Positions 13,570 to 25,846 of a stretch of 64,000 nt of DNA are shown piece after piece. The position numbers and the translations under genes are program-made. The stretch's first letter is position 1, and each line of letters begins with the position of its first letter. The notes under the pieces were generated by a model. The model was given only the letters and a program-made list of their open reading frames with translations, made no database searches and was not told the DNA's origin. This DNA comes from Albula goreensis (taxonomy: Eukaryota; Chordata; Actinopteri; Albuliformes; Albulidae), in NCBI GenBank assembly GCA_022829145.1, contig CM040748.1:30828501-30892500 (forward strand). Direction: 5' to 3'.

Positions 13570-13855
13570 GTAGATGCTTTGAGCCCCTCTGAGATTTGGG
13601 GTGGCCCCAGAGCTCAGCTCAGCTTTCACCCGCCCCCCCCAGAGAAGCCAGGTGACGAGCTTATCCAAAAACGCAGAGCGTTACCGATACAAACACGCCA
13701 GCGTACAGCCGACCCTCAGGCAGGAGCGAGGCCGGCTGAAACCGGAGCCCTCTCGGAAAAGGCCTGGGCACGTAGAGGCAGTCTTCCTCCCCAGGGGGGA
13801 GGAGGAGCGCCCTGGACGTTATCGCCAAACGCCATCACTCTAGCTTGACGGCGGG
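13570..13855. promoter_or_regulatory. CpG-dense patch
   Basis: GC-rich with many CpG (for example acgcagagcgttaccg and cgccaaacgccatc) in an AT-rich neighbourhood. Two overlapping plus-strand frames of 80-89 codons cross it but resemble no family, and long frames are expected in GC-rich DNA. It could be an orphan CpG island or enhancer. Confidence 0.4.
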
Positions 13856-15271
13856 ATTAAAATGCGGTTATGCTTGAAACGCTGGTCGTTGTTTAGACTG
13901 ACTGGGGATTGTCTTGTCACCTTGGATATTGAAAAAAAATGATTTCTGATTTACATACGGGAAAAAACCCCTGAACGAGAAACTCAATATTGGTCCAACA
14001 ATACCAGCAACATTATTTGCCAGTGTAACACCAGCAAATGTTGGACATCACCATAGGTATTAATGTAATTTTAGTAATGCTAGTTTTAGCCAACCATAAA
14101 GGGCCATTAACCTGCTTTGAGCACAGGTGATATCTGCAAAGGCTGAACACAACAAATCACTTTTTCTGCTTGGTAATCAATTTCTTGCTGTCATACAAGT
14201 TTCACTCTACTTTGTGGTTCTGTTTACAGAAATGAATCTTTTCTTCATCCTGGCAAATTTCAAGTTTTGAACTTTTAAAATAAATAAATGAATAAATATT
14301 GCATTCAAAGTGAAATGAAAGGTCCAAGTCGTACTGTCCACCATAGCAGATGCTCAGAGACCAGTTACTCCCCTTCATTAACAAACAATAAATAATCCAA
14401 CTACATACTGTTCAGAACAGACTTGGTATTCTCATAGAAACTACTAAGCATTACCATTAGACTCTTTCTTTAAATAGGTCTCCATTTTCACAATTTTAAC
14501 TGTCTTGCCTGCCTTGTTCTTAAAATTCCCTCCAACACATGACTGAGCACTTTTCCATCAACCTCATCAGCCTGCACCTACATGTTAAACAGTGCTTTCA
14601 CAAACTCATCGTATTGCATGGCTCAATATGAAGTATTGAAATAATCAGTGTGCAATCATCTGTTTGTATTTTGGAGTTCAGCCCTGGTTTCCTAGAGTGG
14701 AGGGCATTTTGGATGACATAAGAAAACAGGAGAGAATAAAGAAAACAAAAGCTTCGTTTCTCAAATCATGGGTAATTTAAACCATACTTCTGAAAGAACT
14801 CTTTGTGTCAGTGAGTGCCATGCGCCGTGCATAGGGCATTACCATAAACATGCCCTGACTCAAAACCATAGGAGTTCAAGACAACAACTCCAATTCAGCA
14901 TTACAAGCCACAGTTAACTATTTTAAATAATTTAGCCAGGAATGGGCAATGTGGGAAGATATACATATGAACCCGGTCTATTTTATATGAAAGCTGTATT
15001 CAGAAAAACACTCAGCCTGTCTGCGACTGGGAAGCAGGTGCACAGGGATGTTGATAATGGAGGTGCTAAAGCCATTCATGATGTGATAAACTGCAGAGAG
15101 TTTTCATTGGTGGAATTTGTTTTATCCCAAAGTTGTGCAGCTTTCACATTCCAAATCAAGATTTTGAAAATGCACAGTTGTCTACTCAGTAATAAATCAG
15201 TTCAATTCAGTGAGATAATGTTCATCTTGCATTTTTATCTGTGTCCTAATTGACTTATGTTTACGTAGGTT

Positions 15272-15272
15272 C

Positions 15273-15319
<47 letters not shown>

Positions 15320-15331
15320 TTACACACACAC
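15272..15331. repeat. (CT)n(CA)n microsatellite
   Basis: About 13 CT units run directly into about 17 CA-type units. Confidence 0.9.
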
Positions 15332-16559
15332 GAAAATATGCCACTTCAGGATGTCAACAGATACCAATGAATACATCGCTCTTTGATCTTGGTTTTTATC
15401 ATGATAACACCGCTTCAAAGCAGTTAGCTGAATGTTTATTCACATCATAACATTTCACAAGAAACTATAACCACCAAACAGAAATCCTTTGATGCCCTGA
15501 ATTACAATGGGCTTAATGCATCCTTTAATTATGTCACAGGTGATCAACATCCGGGTAATTAATGGATAACCCAACTGCACACCTTCATGGATTATATGTT
15601 TAGGACTACAATGTGCTGAAGGATCAGGATGTAAAACATATTTTGCTTTAAGTCAGAATAATCTGTATTTATATTTCTCACCTTTATGTATACTTTATGT
15701 CAGCGGGTTTATTGAGGATTTACTCAATAATCGAATGAACTGGAGTCAGAGGGGGGAAATGGAGGAAGTGATGTAATATGATAAGGGAAACAGCTGACCG
15801 ATATTTATTCTTCACTTAAAAACAAATGCAATTGCTTGGTTTTTGTTTTCCTCAAACACAGTGATCAGAGGGGATCGTCCTCTTTCAGCTTTGTATGATG
15901 GAATCAAATACAGCTTCATTGCATCAAAGAAGCCCCCTGTACAACATAACCCACTGCAGCGCCACACCCCAAAGAACCTTCATACCTGTCCTTGTTTGCA
16001 GTTCCTTTGAAGGACCCTGGCATGGGAATCGGCGATGAGACGACTGCTGACTCCGTGCGCTTGATGATCCTGGTCTGTCAGCGGTGGATTGCAGCAGGTC
16101 ACGACACATATTCTGATCCTCAGGTCTGTCTGCCTCTGCCTCGGGGCCCGGGGGATCCAGTGGGGCCCTTGTGTTGTCTCAGATAAATGTCCCCTTTGTT
16201 TAAGGTTTTACCAAGGCTGGCCACTGGGTGGAGCTGTGAGGAGAATACCTCTCTGCTCTGTCGTCTGTCCTGCTTGTTATCTCTTGTACTCATATGAGGC
16301 CTGTCCAGAGCACCAGTGTCTGTTTAGATGCACCTGATCAAGCTTTAAACTAATCTTTGCGGTGTCCTACTTATAAAGTATAAAGATTAGCCTGTTTAAT
16401 GAAAAATGAGCATTACATCACTATACTATAATACCCACTAATATGAACAACAACAACATTAATAAGTTATATGCAATTGCTGGCTAGAACATAAAAACAA
16501 AACAAAAGCAAAACATAATGCGTTCATTACATTCAGAATTTTGCAACATGGAATTGAAC

Positions 16560-16645
16560 ATGTCCCTAAAGGGAATTTGAACCAGGAGCACTGGGTTGCC
16601 TGTTTTACTGTACCCACAGATGCCCTGACTGTTTATCCAGGGCTA
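16560..16645 (-). repeat. Possible tRNA-like SINE fragment
   Basis: On the minus strand, ggttcaaattcc around 16570-16582 fits a Pol III B box, preceded at roughly tRNA-like distance by 'gggtacagtaaaacagg'. No cloverleaf closes, so a tRNA gene is excluded. A decayed SINE head is the best reading. Confidence 0.25.
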
Positions 16646-19559
16646 TTTTAACATTTAAACAGTCCCATGTGACCTGTGGAGAGATATCAGCTCAGTAGGA
16701 CTGCTGGCCACAGTCAGGAGCTGGCACGGAGAGGGGCTATGGCTCTGGACCGTAGGGAGCGTCACCATGCCAGGAGCCGGTGCTTTAGCCACGCCACTTT
16801 GTGTACCACCCAAGACCTCCCTCACATGTTTACTACGTACCATTTTTAGTTACATGTAGCAGCTGATCACGATAGTGACCGAAAGAAAAGGAGACAGAAC
16901 AGAAAAAGAGGAGGAAGAAGTAAAAACTAAAGATAAAAAACAAAAGGATGTCCACAAAAAAATGATACTTGAGTGGTTTGTAATTTCACCATCAGCGTAA
17001 TTCCCCCTCTGTTGACAATTATAATACCTGAGAAATCACACAGTTCTCTAATGTTCTGTTCTGACAGAGTGCAGAGAGTAAGGAGAGAATCCATGTACCT
17101 CCATAGTATACAGACACTCACCATGGTTTCTGCCAGTTAGGCTACAAAAGTAATGTTAACAGTATAATATATGAAAGTGCATTATTATGAAGCATTTGAG
17201 AGCACTTTAGGGCAGACTGTGGTTCATCAAAGGAAGTCTACTGGTTTTTATATAAATAAATCTCATGTCATAGAGGAGGCTAAAAGCAAGTCATGCACAT
17301 TAATTAAGCTATCCTCAGTCGTCAATCAACACTATTTCATTCCCACAATCAGTCCAAAAGCTATTAACCATGGACTAATTTCTGCCCCCTCCCTCCTGTG
17401 TTCAACCACAATGTGCCTTACAGCAATGCATGTATTTTATTTAGTTAGCCTGAATCCACGTGCAAAATTATACAAAATAGTAAATCAATTGTAGATTTGA
17501 GTAAACCTTTCCAGGCCCATTCTGATGTTGTCAGAGGCTGAAAATGTTTGCCAGGTTTTTTTGTTGTTATTGTAATAAATCTGTCCATGACAATAAGTCA
17601 CAGATTTTAAAACAAATTATCTTAAAACAAAAAGTTCTTGTTTGTAATTGTTTGTACTTTGTTACTGTAGTTGTAGCATGTAGACATTCCTGTTATGATT
17701 AGCCTACATTTTATCTGGAGTATTTCAATGAAAAAGCTGCAGTATGTGATGAAATATATTTTATTTTTTCCATATAACAAACTGCTTGGTGTTCAGGTTG
17801 AACATTTCATATAGTGTCTCTGACATTTGCCAGCATTTGAGTTTGGAAATATTTTGCTTAGTGAATCTATTTGTCATCTAGATGAGTAAGACAACTTCTC
17901 TGAGTCAGGTGGCTTGTTGGTTTGTGGGTATGCTAGTTGTTTTGATGTAAGGCTCTTGTCGGACAACCCTGGGGAGGAACTTCATTCAGTAAACTATTCA
18001 TTACCCACAACCCATCTTTTTGAAAGCAGAGAGCTTGTGGGTCCTCTTTCAAGTCTATGCTATGACTCAGCAGGTAAATGACCAACCCTGACCCCCCACC
18101 AAATCTTCGCAAGGTCAGGGGAGATACTTACACCAGTCCTGAATTTGGCAGCAAAGTTCAAGAACAAAGTGTGACCATGTTTAGTCGGCATTCGCTAATC
18201 ACCTGGATCTGGTGGTCCAGGAAAATAATGTTCTTTTAAATGTCAGTGTGACCAATCTTCAATGACCACACTCAAAGGAAAGCTTAAAGAAAATCTCATT
18301 GAGCAGACCTTTATTACTTAGACATAACTCAGGTCTGGTTTTGGCCCTTAGTAAAGGAATTTAACAAACATGGCTCTCAGAAGGCAGGCCTAATGCCCTT
18401 AGTAAAATACAATATTCACATGGACATAAACCGAAAGACACTTTCCTTCTAGTGACAGTAAAAAAAAAAAAAACCCAGAATGAAGTCTTGCTTAAAGCCT
18501 GTATTTCAAACAGCAGGTGTCCCACCATGCTTTTGCTGTCACATGTAGCATAGAACTCATGGATCGTATGCTGTATTTGACCTTTGTCCCCTTTGAACTT
18601 GGGGTCATCCCCCTGTAAATTTATGTAGAGTGGACGGGCTGCTCTGTTTCTTTTGGTTCTGTTTTTCGTATCGCCTTCTCCTTTGTGCAGGTGGAATTCA
18701 CTCATCTATTTATGACTACACGTGTTATTACACATGACTACAGTTCTATCAATAGTCAGTAATCAGAAGATTAATATAAATATTTAATTTAATTTAGAAG
18801 GAATAGTACAGGAACACTCAGCCACACACAATGTATGTACTTCCTGTAGTTTTTGGCTCCATAAATGAGTTCAAAATGGTTGCTGGGCTGAAGACTTTCA
18901 TTAGAATGGTATCATAATTGAAAACTAATACCTTTCTGTCTCCATGTGTGTAATCACATTTAATACTTTCAGATGCTTGATAACATACCTGTCTTGTTTC
19001 TTGTCTTGTGTAACAACCACAAAAATCTGTTTTGCGTGTTCCTGTAGTCTGAATACCTCAGCAAAAGAATGCTTCAGCGATTGTGCCATTCGGTTCCTCT
19101 TCACAGAGCTCCTGCTCATGTCAGGAAGTCGCCTTGATTTTTACAAGCTGTGACCGTAAATCATTTTTCAGGAGATTGTCAGGCTGATACCAGAGATAAT
19201 TACAGGCACAGAGAATCAATCCTGTGGGGTTAAAGTTTGAATCTGTAAATCTGGATTTTCTTTTTTCAATTGGGTGGAAACAACCAATATCTAGGGATAT
19301 ATCTACATGTTTTAGTAATGCTGTTGAGGATAGATTTGTCCTTAGTATGTTCATTCTGGATATTTCCTAAAAATTCAGAAAGACAAAGACCAAGAAATAT
19401 CATTATGTATTCATTATATAATTATAATTCATTTTACTTACAACACCCTCCTGTGTTAAAAAAAACTCTTTTCTAAGGGGAAACTTAAATATAACTAAAA
19501 ATCTGAAAGATAAAAATAGTCAACACTCAAAATTAAGATAAAATTAACACAGATTTGAG

Positions 19560-19990
19560 GAGGACAGTTCTGTAAGCAGAAATTAGAGCAAGGATTAAAA
19601 GCAGGCCCATATTTCAGTCAGTATGTCATTAATTATGCATAAGCATGTTAAAATTATGCATTTAAATGAGCAATTGAAATTAAGTGGTTAATTAAGGAAT
19701 GGTACCAGTGATTCTCCTTTGGATTTCCATGGCAGAGATGGCGGTTCTTTTCTAACAGATCCCGAACCCATCCGACCCGGATAGGGGACACCCACGGCAG
19801 GTGTGAGCGTAGGGGCCCCGGCTCGGGGGGCCACACTTGAACCCGTGCCACGACATGTACACTGACAATAAATCTTCCCTGGGGAGGCCAGCTCCTACTC
19901 CTATTACAGCCAAAGGCCTAACCTTCTTTTCGCCCACATCTCTGTTTATTTTAAGCCTGGCACATACTGCGCAAGCTTGTGAAGTAATTA
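19560..19990. promoter_or_regulatory. Candidate enhancer with POU/homeodomain motifs
   Basis: cattaattatgcataagcat and attatgcatttaaatgag (about 19627-19672) hold paired octamer-like ATGCAT sites. 'ttaagtggttaattaagg' (NKX- and homeodomain-like) follows, then a GC-rich block (19740-19870). No coding frame is credible. Confidence 0.3.
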
Positions 19991-20719
19991 TTTCATAAAG
20001 TTACACCTCTGCCTCTACAAATTACCCAGCTTGGCCCGTACTTTAAAGGGTGCCCCATGATTAACTGTAGCGTGAGAATATCATGGCAACCTTCAGTCTG
20101 TTAGAGTACTCCATGTCGTAAAATGGGGGGTGAACCAGTCATGATTTTATGGTGAATTATATATATTTTTTTCATCATTGCCAACATTGCTTGATAATTT
20201 AATGAACTTAGTTTCAGTCTGGCAACATGTGGCACCCTCTGATAATAACATAATTCTGATCACTCTATTAAAAGGTAATAGCCTTTTTTTATTTACTGTC
20301 GTTTTACATTTGATATTGATTGATATTTGCATTAAATTCAAAACTGCAAAACGGTGTACAGGACATGAGCCAGGCGGGATCCGATAGCCATTTTTGACAG
20401 GTATATTGCCGATGACTATTTGAAAAGGGCAAAATTATAGCATGTGACACATCTGAGATCCACCAGCAGATAGCAGCAGCAGATGGGGTTTTGCTGTCTG
20501 TATATGAAGGAAATACAGCTGATACACACACTCCTTTTGAGGCAGTTTTGCCTTAACTTGATCATGAATAAATAATGCATTAAGCACTGAAATCTGTGAA
20601 CATAAATAAATGTGCAAACTGAACAGAAAACATGATGAATGCTTCAGATCTATGCTTCAGATTTCTGCAGGAATAAAGATATCTAGAAAGAATCTGAAGC
20701 CACAATATTGGAATGCAAC

Positions 20720-21025
20720 AATACTGAATATAATTGGTTTGGCCTACTGTAGTGAAGCTAAGCTGTGCTTACATCAGCAATATTGAAGATAAACATGCTT
20801 CCTTATCATCTGCAATTTTAAAGCGAAGCTGAGCTTCAATATTACCCACATTACTGAAGCTAATCTGTGCCTCAGTACCATATGCGTACTGAAACTGAAC
20901 TGTGCTTCCGTGTTATCTGCCAAACTGAAGGTAAACTGTACTTCAGTTCTATCTGCAATAATGAAGATAATTTGTGTTTGAGTATCCATTGCAGTACTGA
21001 AGCTAAACTGTGCTTCAGTGTTCAG
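20720..21025. repeat. Degenerate 36-bp tandem array with hairpin units
   Basis: A motif close to tgaagctaaactgtgcttca recurs at about 20752, 20783, 20822, 20854, 20888, 20934, 20961 and 20996, spaced mostly 31-39 bases. Several units contain a GAAGC...GCTTC self-complementary core with a 7-8 base loop. The minus-strand frame across it shows repeating TEAQFSFS-like peptides, a by-product of the repeat. Confidence 0.75.
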
Positions 21026-21269
21026 GGATCCATTGACATTTAAAAAACATATGTTTCTCATTAAAGCACTGTATGTACCCCACTTACTGCATGCCTCTCT
21101 ACTCTCACTGCTCTGTAACATGTGGAGGTATGCAAGCTTTTTTCCCCTTTCTTTTCCTTTCGGTTTTCAACTCAAGATAACCTTTCGCGGAACGTGTTAC
21201 AGTCTGTTTCTAGGGTGTCTGCTTCCTGGTGATGTAAAGGATGTCTGCTAACCGTTGATTTATAGGCAC

Positions 21270-21600
21270 AGGAGATAAAAGAGCGTCACTGGATTGCGTG
21301 CCTTAAATCACGAGCTCGCTTTCCGCAACGCCAGCAGCCGTAACTCGCACACATCGACCTCGAGGCTTACAAATGTTTTCCAGCGCATCTTGGAGCGGTT
21401 GTGCGCAGAAGGTCATAAACTGCGCAGACGCAGTCAGAGCACTTAGGTGCTTTCACGATTGAAGGAGTGGGAGGTGGGGGGGGAAGTGATGGTTGGGTCG
21501 TAAAGACAAAAGCTAATAAACATTTACAATCTCATCCCGAACCAGCCTTTGTATAAACGGATCGACGATCATTTCCGTTAATATCGCCGTACCGTTTGAT
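21270..21600. promoter_or_regulatory. Orphan CpG island candidate
   Basis: CpG occurs repeatedly (ttccgcaacgccag, ctcgcacacatcgacctc, ctgcgcagacgcag, gatcgacgatcatttccg) within about 300 bases while the flanks are CpG-poor. No coding frame starts here. It may be the promoter of a non-coding RNA or a developmental enhancer. It lies just right of the 36-bp tandem array. Confidence 0.45.
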
Positions 21601-23132
21601 TTGGCTTTTTGGAGGGTGCCCCAGTCTCTCATGCCAAATCACAGACACGGCATCCCCCTCCTCCCCTCCCGTTGTTCTGGCCAATCAACTGATCCAAGCT
21701 GCAACTCCCCTCCCCCTCACCGCACCTCGGCTGCCCCAAAATGTCACACCCGCAAACATCCCTATACATTCTGGTACATGATCTACAACATTATTAGTAC
21801 CAATAAATATACTTTACTATTGTCTATGACACGTCTCGCTATCACTGCTATTAGGACAACATCTATTACAGTTATAATTAGTAATGTTGCTGCAGTTTGT
21901 TACAGCATTTAACTATGCTGTTTAACTCCAAACGGTTATTAAGGTGACAATTCATACCAACACAAAGAGCAGAACATTATCATCAAAACTTGTAAATGGG
22001 TAAAGAGGTATTATATTTTCTTTACATTTCAGATATGATTGGTGTAATAAATCGTTTATCTACAGACAGATGGAGAATGTAGTTTTCTCCTGTTCAGGGA
22101 ATGTATGTAGTATGTGATTAAGTGCGTTCAGTATGTGCAGGATTTTGTGTGGGCCAGCTGGTCCCCAATAGTCAGCTGTGGACTCATACACACATCGGTG
22201 TGGGGAAGGGCTCTGTTTGCCCATTGTTTCACTGTTATCATTTGAGCTGCACGCTAATATTTTCATATTTATCATGGACCACCCTCCTCCAAACTGATGA
22301 AGGACAGTCTTGTTTGACTGTACAAGCAGTTATATGTCCTTACATGTTATAAACAGAAACAAATGTTGCCTTTGCGAAATTCACAAGGGGTGTGAGAAAG
22401 GTCACGCGTGTTAGAGCGACCTCCGTTTCGCAATCAGTGTCAGGAATAAGGCAAGTAGCTTTTCCTCCAAACACTCCTCTAAATGGATAGGGGCTAGGGA
22501 ATTGTGTCCTTCTGGTATTACAATCACAACCGAAGATTGATTGTGTTATGGTTTGTACAGCCAATTAGTGTCCGAGTTTGTATCAGACCTCGTTCATCTT
22601 CTGCTCAGTAAATAACCAAAATTGACAAAATAACCAAGTTTGGCTAATGATAGTGGATGTTGCCTTTGTTTCTAATGATGGTCATTAACCTCTCAATGGC
22701 TAACTAATAGCATCTTAATTAATTTGTTTCAAAGGGAAGATTTTCAGTGGAATTGGATTATATAAATGGGCAGACACTAGGTGCACAGGAGGAATGAGCA
22801 TCTCTTTTTGTGTTAGTTTCCTGTTTTTGCTTCTCTCTGAATTCACCTGTCCCTTTAGTAAATGAAACTTGATGCTTCTTTTACAGATAGACTAAAATAA
22901 ACCACACAAATGTTCATTAAGGTCATTCATCACCCCCTGATAGCTTTTGTAGAAGATCTGGATGAACCCTCCCTGTTCCTTCTTATCATCATTCTCTTGT
23001 CTGGAGTAATGCATCAGTGTTTAAAATTGCTAAATGAACCCTTTTGCTTTGGCTTCATGGAAAGACCATGAAAGTGAACTGTCCTTCAGTCACTGAGTAG
23101 CTCCCCCAAAGCAACAGCATTACCTTATTTTA

Positions 23133-23148
23133 CCATTAGATGGCAGCA
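23133..23148 (+). promoter_or_regulatory. CTCF-like motif
   Basis: ccattagatggcagca fits the vertebrate CTCF core CCASYAGRKGGCRSY with one mismatch. Confidence 0.4.
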
Positions 23149-23239
23149 ATGTAACAAAGTAAGAATGCCTTTTCAGGTGTTTCTCTTGAGATGGTTAGAA
23201 ATTTAGGCATGGTTTAACATGTCATATGAGTCATACACT

Positions 23240-23470
23240 CTTAGAAAAAAAGTGCTTTGTAGCACCTTTAAAGGTTTTTCATTTTTCCTGCTGGGGTACC
23301 CTAAAAGATACAGATTTGCTTAGATACAGATTTGTTAAAGGGGTTTTTATATGAGCCTCAGAATAAGGTTCTACAGAGAACCTGCGAGTGAAATCCGTAT
23401 CAAAGAAGAACCTTTTAGGGTTCCCCCAGCAGGGCAAGCAAAGAACCCTTTTGGAAACTTTTTTAAAGAT
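23240..23470. mobile_element. Palindromic MITE
   Basis: Two long arms face each other. cctgctggggtaccctaaaa (23287-23306) pairs with ccttttagggttcccccagc and following bases (from 23411). The complementarity extends outward through 'aaaggttttt' (left) and 'aagaaccctttt' (right). The spacer is about 100 bases. The 'aagaaccctttt...agcacc' family is common in fish genomes. It has no coding capacity, and the superfamily is not assignable from this copy. Confidence 0.65.
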
Positions 23471-25796
23471 TGTATATCATATGACTGTATAACAGTCCAT
23501 GTCAACACAAGCTGTTACACAGCCTTTTAGCATGGATTGTTTTGTTTTTAAATGCGATATTTTGTAAGCGCCATTTTAGGAGAGTAGTTTGGAAAATGCC
23601 CTGTAAACATTATATTCCCTCTACACTACACAATTAAAATTCTTCATGTACATTTCCCTTTGAATCTCTAAATGCTGTTTGGACTAGTTTGAATGATGCC
23701 ATGCAATAATATTATAAATGAAAAAGATGGGAAAAAAAAAAGTCCTCAAAATGATGTTGAATTCGTGTGTAACTGATTGCTAGATTTATATGTAGCTTTG
23801 CTGTGAGGTCACATTTATGATTTTCATGAGTTATTATAGCGGTAAGATTGGCAGCCCAACTAGATTGTGCTCTTCTTCTGTTCGCCAGCCAAATTCTCTT
23901 GAAAGCAGCCCTTTGCCATTCTGCTCCCGTAATTGTCTGTCCTCCTTAAATGGATAAAGACCTCACAATGAACCGCTTCTATTGTGATCCCTGCACGCCG
24001 AACACTGTAAGTCACCTGACCCTTATAGATATGAATGCAGATTTCACGTTCGATCTTGCGGATATACAGGATGGAGGCTTTGTGGGAGTTTGTGATTGCA
24101 TTTGAGAAGAGAAAGTCAAGATCACTTGATAGCAGTCAGCGAAGAACATATTACAGAAGAAAAAAATACATCCAGTGACTGAATAACATTATTCTGAATC
24201 ATAAATAACAGGACTCTTTGTCACAGAAATTTTGAACTTTGACAAGAGGAGTACACAAATCTTTTGAATTACATATTTTTTGTTTGAAATTTACCATGAA
24301 ATCATCAAAACACCTCTTAAAGCTAAGTATATGCACACTTGTTTGTTGTATGTTGTGACATACAAATTATGACAGGATATAGCTGATTGGCCTGTGACAT
24401 TTAACCATGCATTTATTCAAATCAAAGTTCAGAATATGATAGGTTACCTCACTAATACACATTTTCAGGGGACTGAGTTCTTTGGCTCTTGCTCTGATGT
24501 TTCAGAGTAAACAGCTGATTGCTTGTTTAGGGGCTTGCACAACCTACACATTAACAAGCTCATCATGCTGACTTCGACATCAGCTATATAAACTGTACTA
24601 TGCTTGGTACACTGTGTATCAAAACTTGGATGAACGTGTGTTATGAATTTTGAGGTCTGATATGGAAGACAGCCATTCCTAAGACAACAAGATTAATGAA
24701 GGTTTACGATAGCAATTAGCAAGTGGTAAATAACTTGTATTGTAGCTTTAACTGGTCTCACTTTATTCCCTGCTGACAAATCCTACATCTTGCCATGCCT
24801 TGTTGGCATCTTAAATGGCTTGACTAAACAACAACCAAACCTCAATCATAAGCAAACAGCCAAGCTGTATCTCCCAACCGAGTCCACCAAGATCACTCTG
24901 TTATCCTTACTGACATAACAACCCCCGTAACAACAAACAGACTACCAGTGGTTTGAACACATACTTATTATCTGTTGACCTCAGGTCCTGGAGGTCTAGT
25001 TTCTGCAGGTTATTTTAGTGCCCTTTCAATTGTCCTGACTGTAGGCCTTTGAAACAACATGTGCTTAGTCTTTAGACTACTGTTGATTTAAACTATTCAC
25101 ATTAGCGCTGAAACACACAGCAAACTGACAGACACTGACCCCCCCGCTGTAGACTGTATGTGAAAAATTGAGAAGCAACACTATCCAAAAATAATGTGAG
25201 AAACTTTTAGTTGTTGCCTGAAGTAAATTTTCTTGAAACTGGATCTTTTCATTTTCCTGGGGTTGATGGAGGGAATGGAGGCAATTTATTTTCTTATATT
25301 GTGTTTTGTAAATACTGGTTTTTATTGTTCAGTGTGTATATGTTATACTTGCATTGTCACATAATTAACATCAATGAATGAATGTAAAATCATATTTGAT
25401 GCAACAATCTGGAAATTGAAACTATTTTCAGAAGACATTAATGGAATTGTTACCATCAGGATTGCGAGACATCATATAGCTGTGTGAAAAAGAATGCTAA
25501 TTTCCAGGAAAATATAATTGAGAGTAAACCCAGTCTCCCCCAACTGTCACAATTTTTTTCTCCCCAAGTGTTAATTGTATGGTGGAGTGGCATGAAGCAC
25601 AAAACAGTGTTAGCCAGTCAGCTAACAGCTCTGTTGTGCCTCTGAAAAAGAATTTCAAACTGAAAGAACATTCCTCAAGTCACATAGAGGTGGGAGAAAT
25701 TAAAGGAGGAAGGAGAGAAAAATCTACTGATGATATGTCTGCTACAAAACATGGCTAGTCCCACAACGTATTCCTGAGAGGAAGCCTATAGCTGTG

Positions 25797-25846
25797 TAGC
25801 TGTCGCTTTGGATAACGCCGTCTGCTACATGACTGTAATGTAAAGT
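25797..25846 (+). repeat. SINE/LINE 3' tail remnant
   Basis: The stretch tgtcgctttggataacgccg followed by 'tctgctacatgactgtaatgtaa' matches the conserved 3' tail shared by many fish SINEs and their partner LINEs. No tRNA-like head is recognisable upstream. Confidence 0.55.

Larger units (their letters stand above)
8261..21269. other. Gene-free DNA with microsatellites
   Basis: Apart from the CA/CT tracts, the CpG patch at 13.6 kb, the candidate elements and the 36-bp array, I see only unique AT-rich sequence. A purine-rich stretch (10260-10300) and an unexplained segment (17890-18240) contain no motif I can name. Confidence 0.65.

Noticed and set aside
16560-16645. A tRNA gene on the minus strand
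   Set aside because: Only a B box is convincing; no acceptor stem, anticodon arm or proper A box can be drawn.
20774-21121. 115-codon minus-strand frame with repeating TEAQFSFS peptides
   Set aside because: The peptide repeat simply reflects the 36-bp DNA repeat. The frame has no start context and the repeat units are out of step in length.
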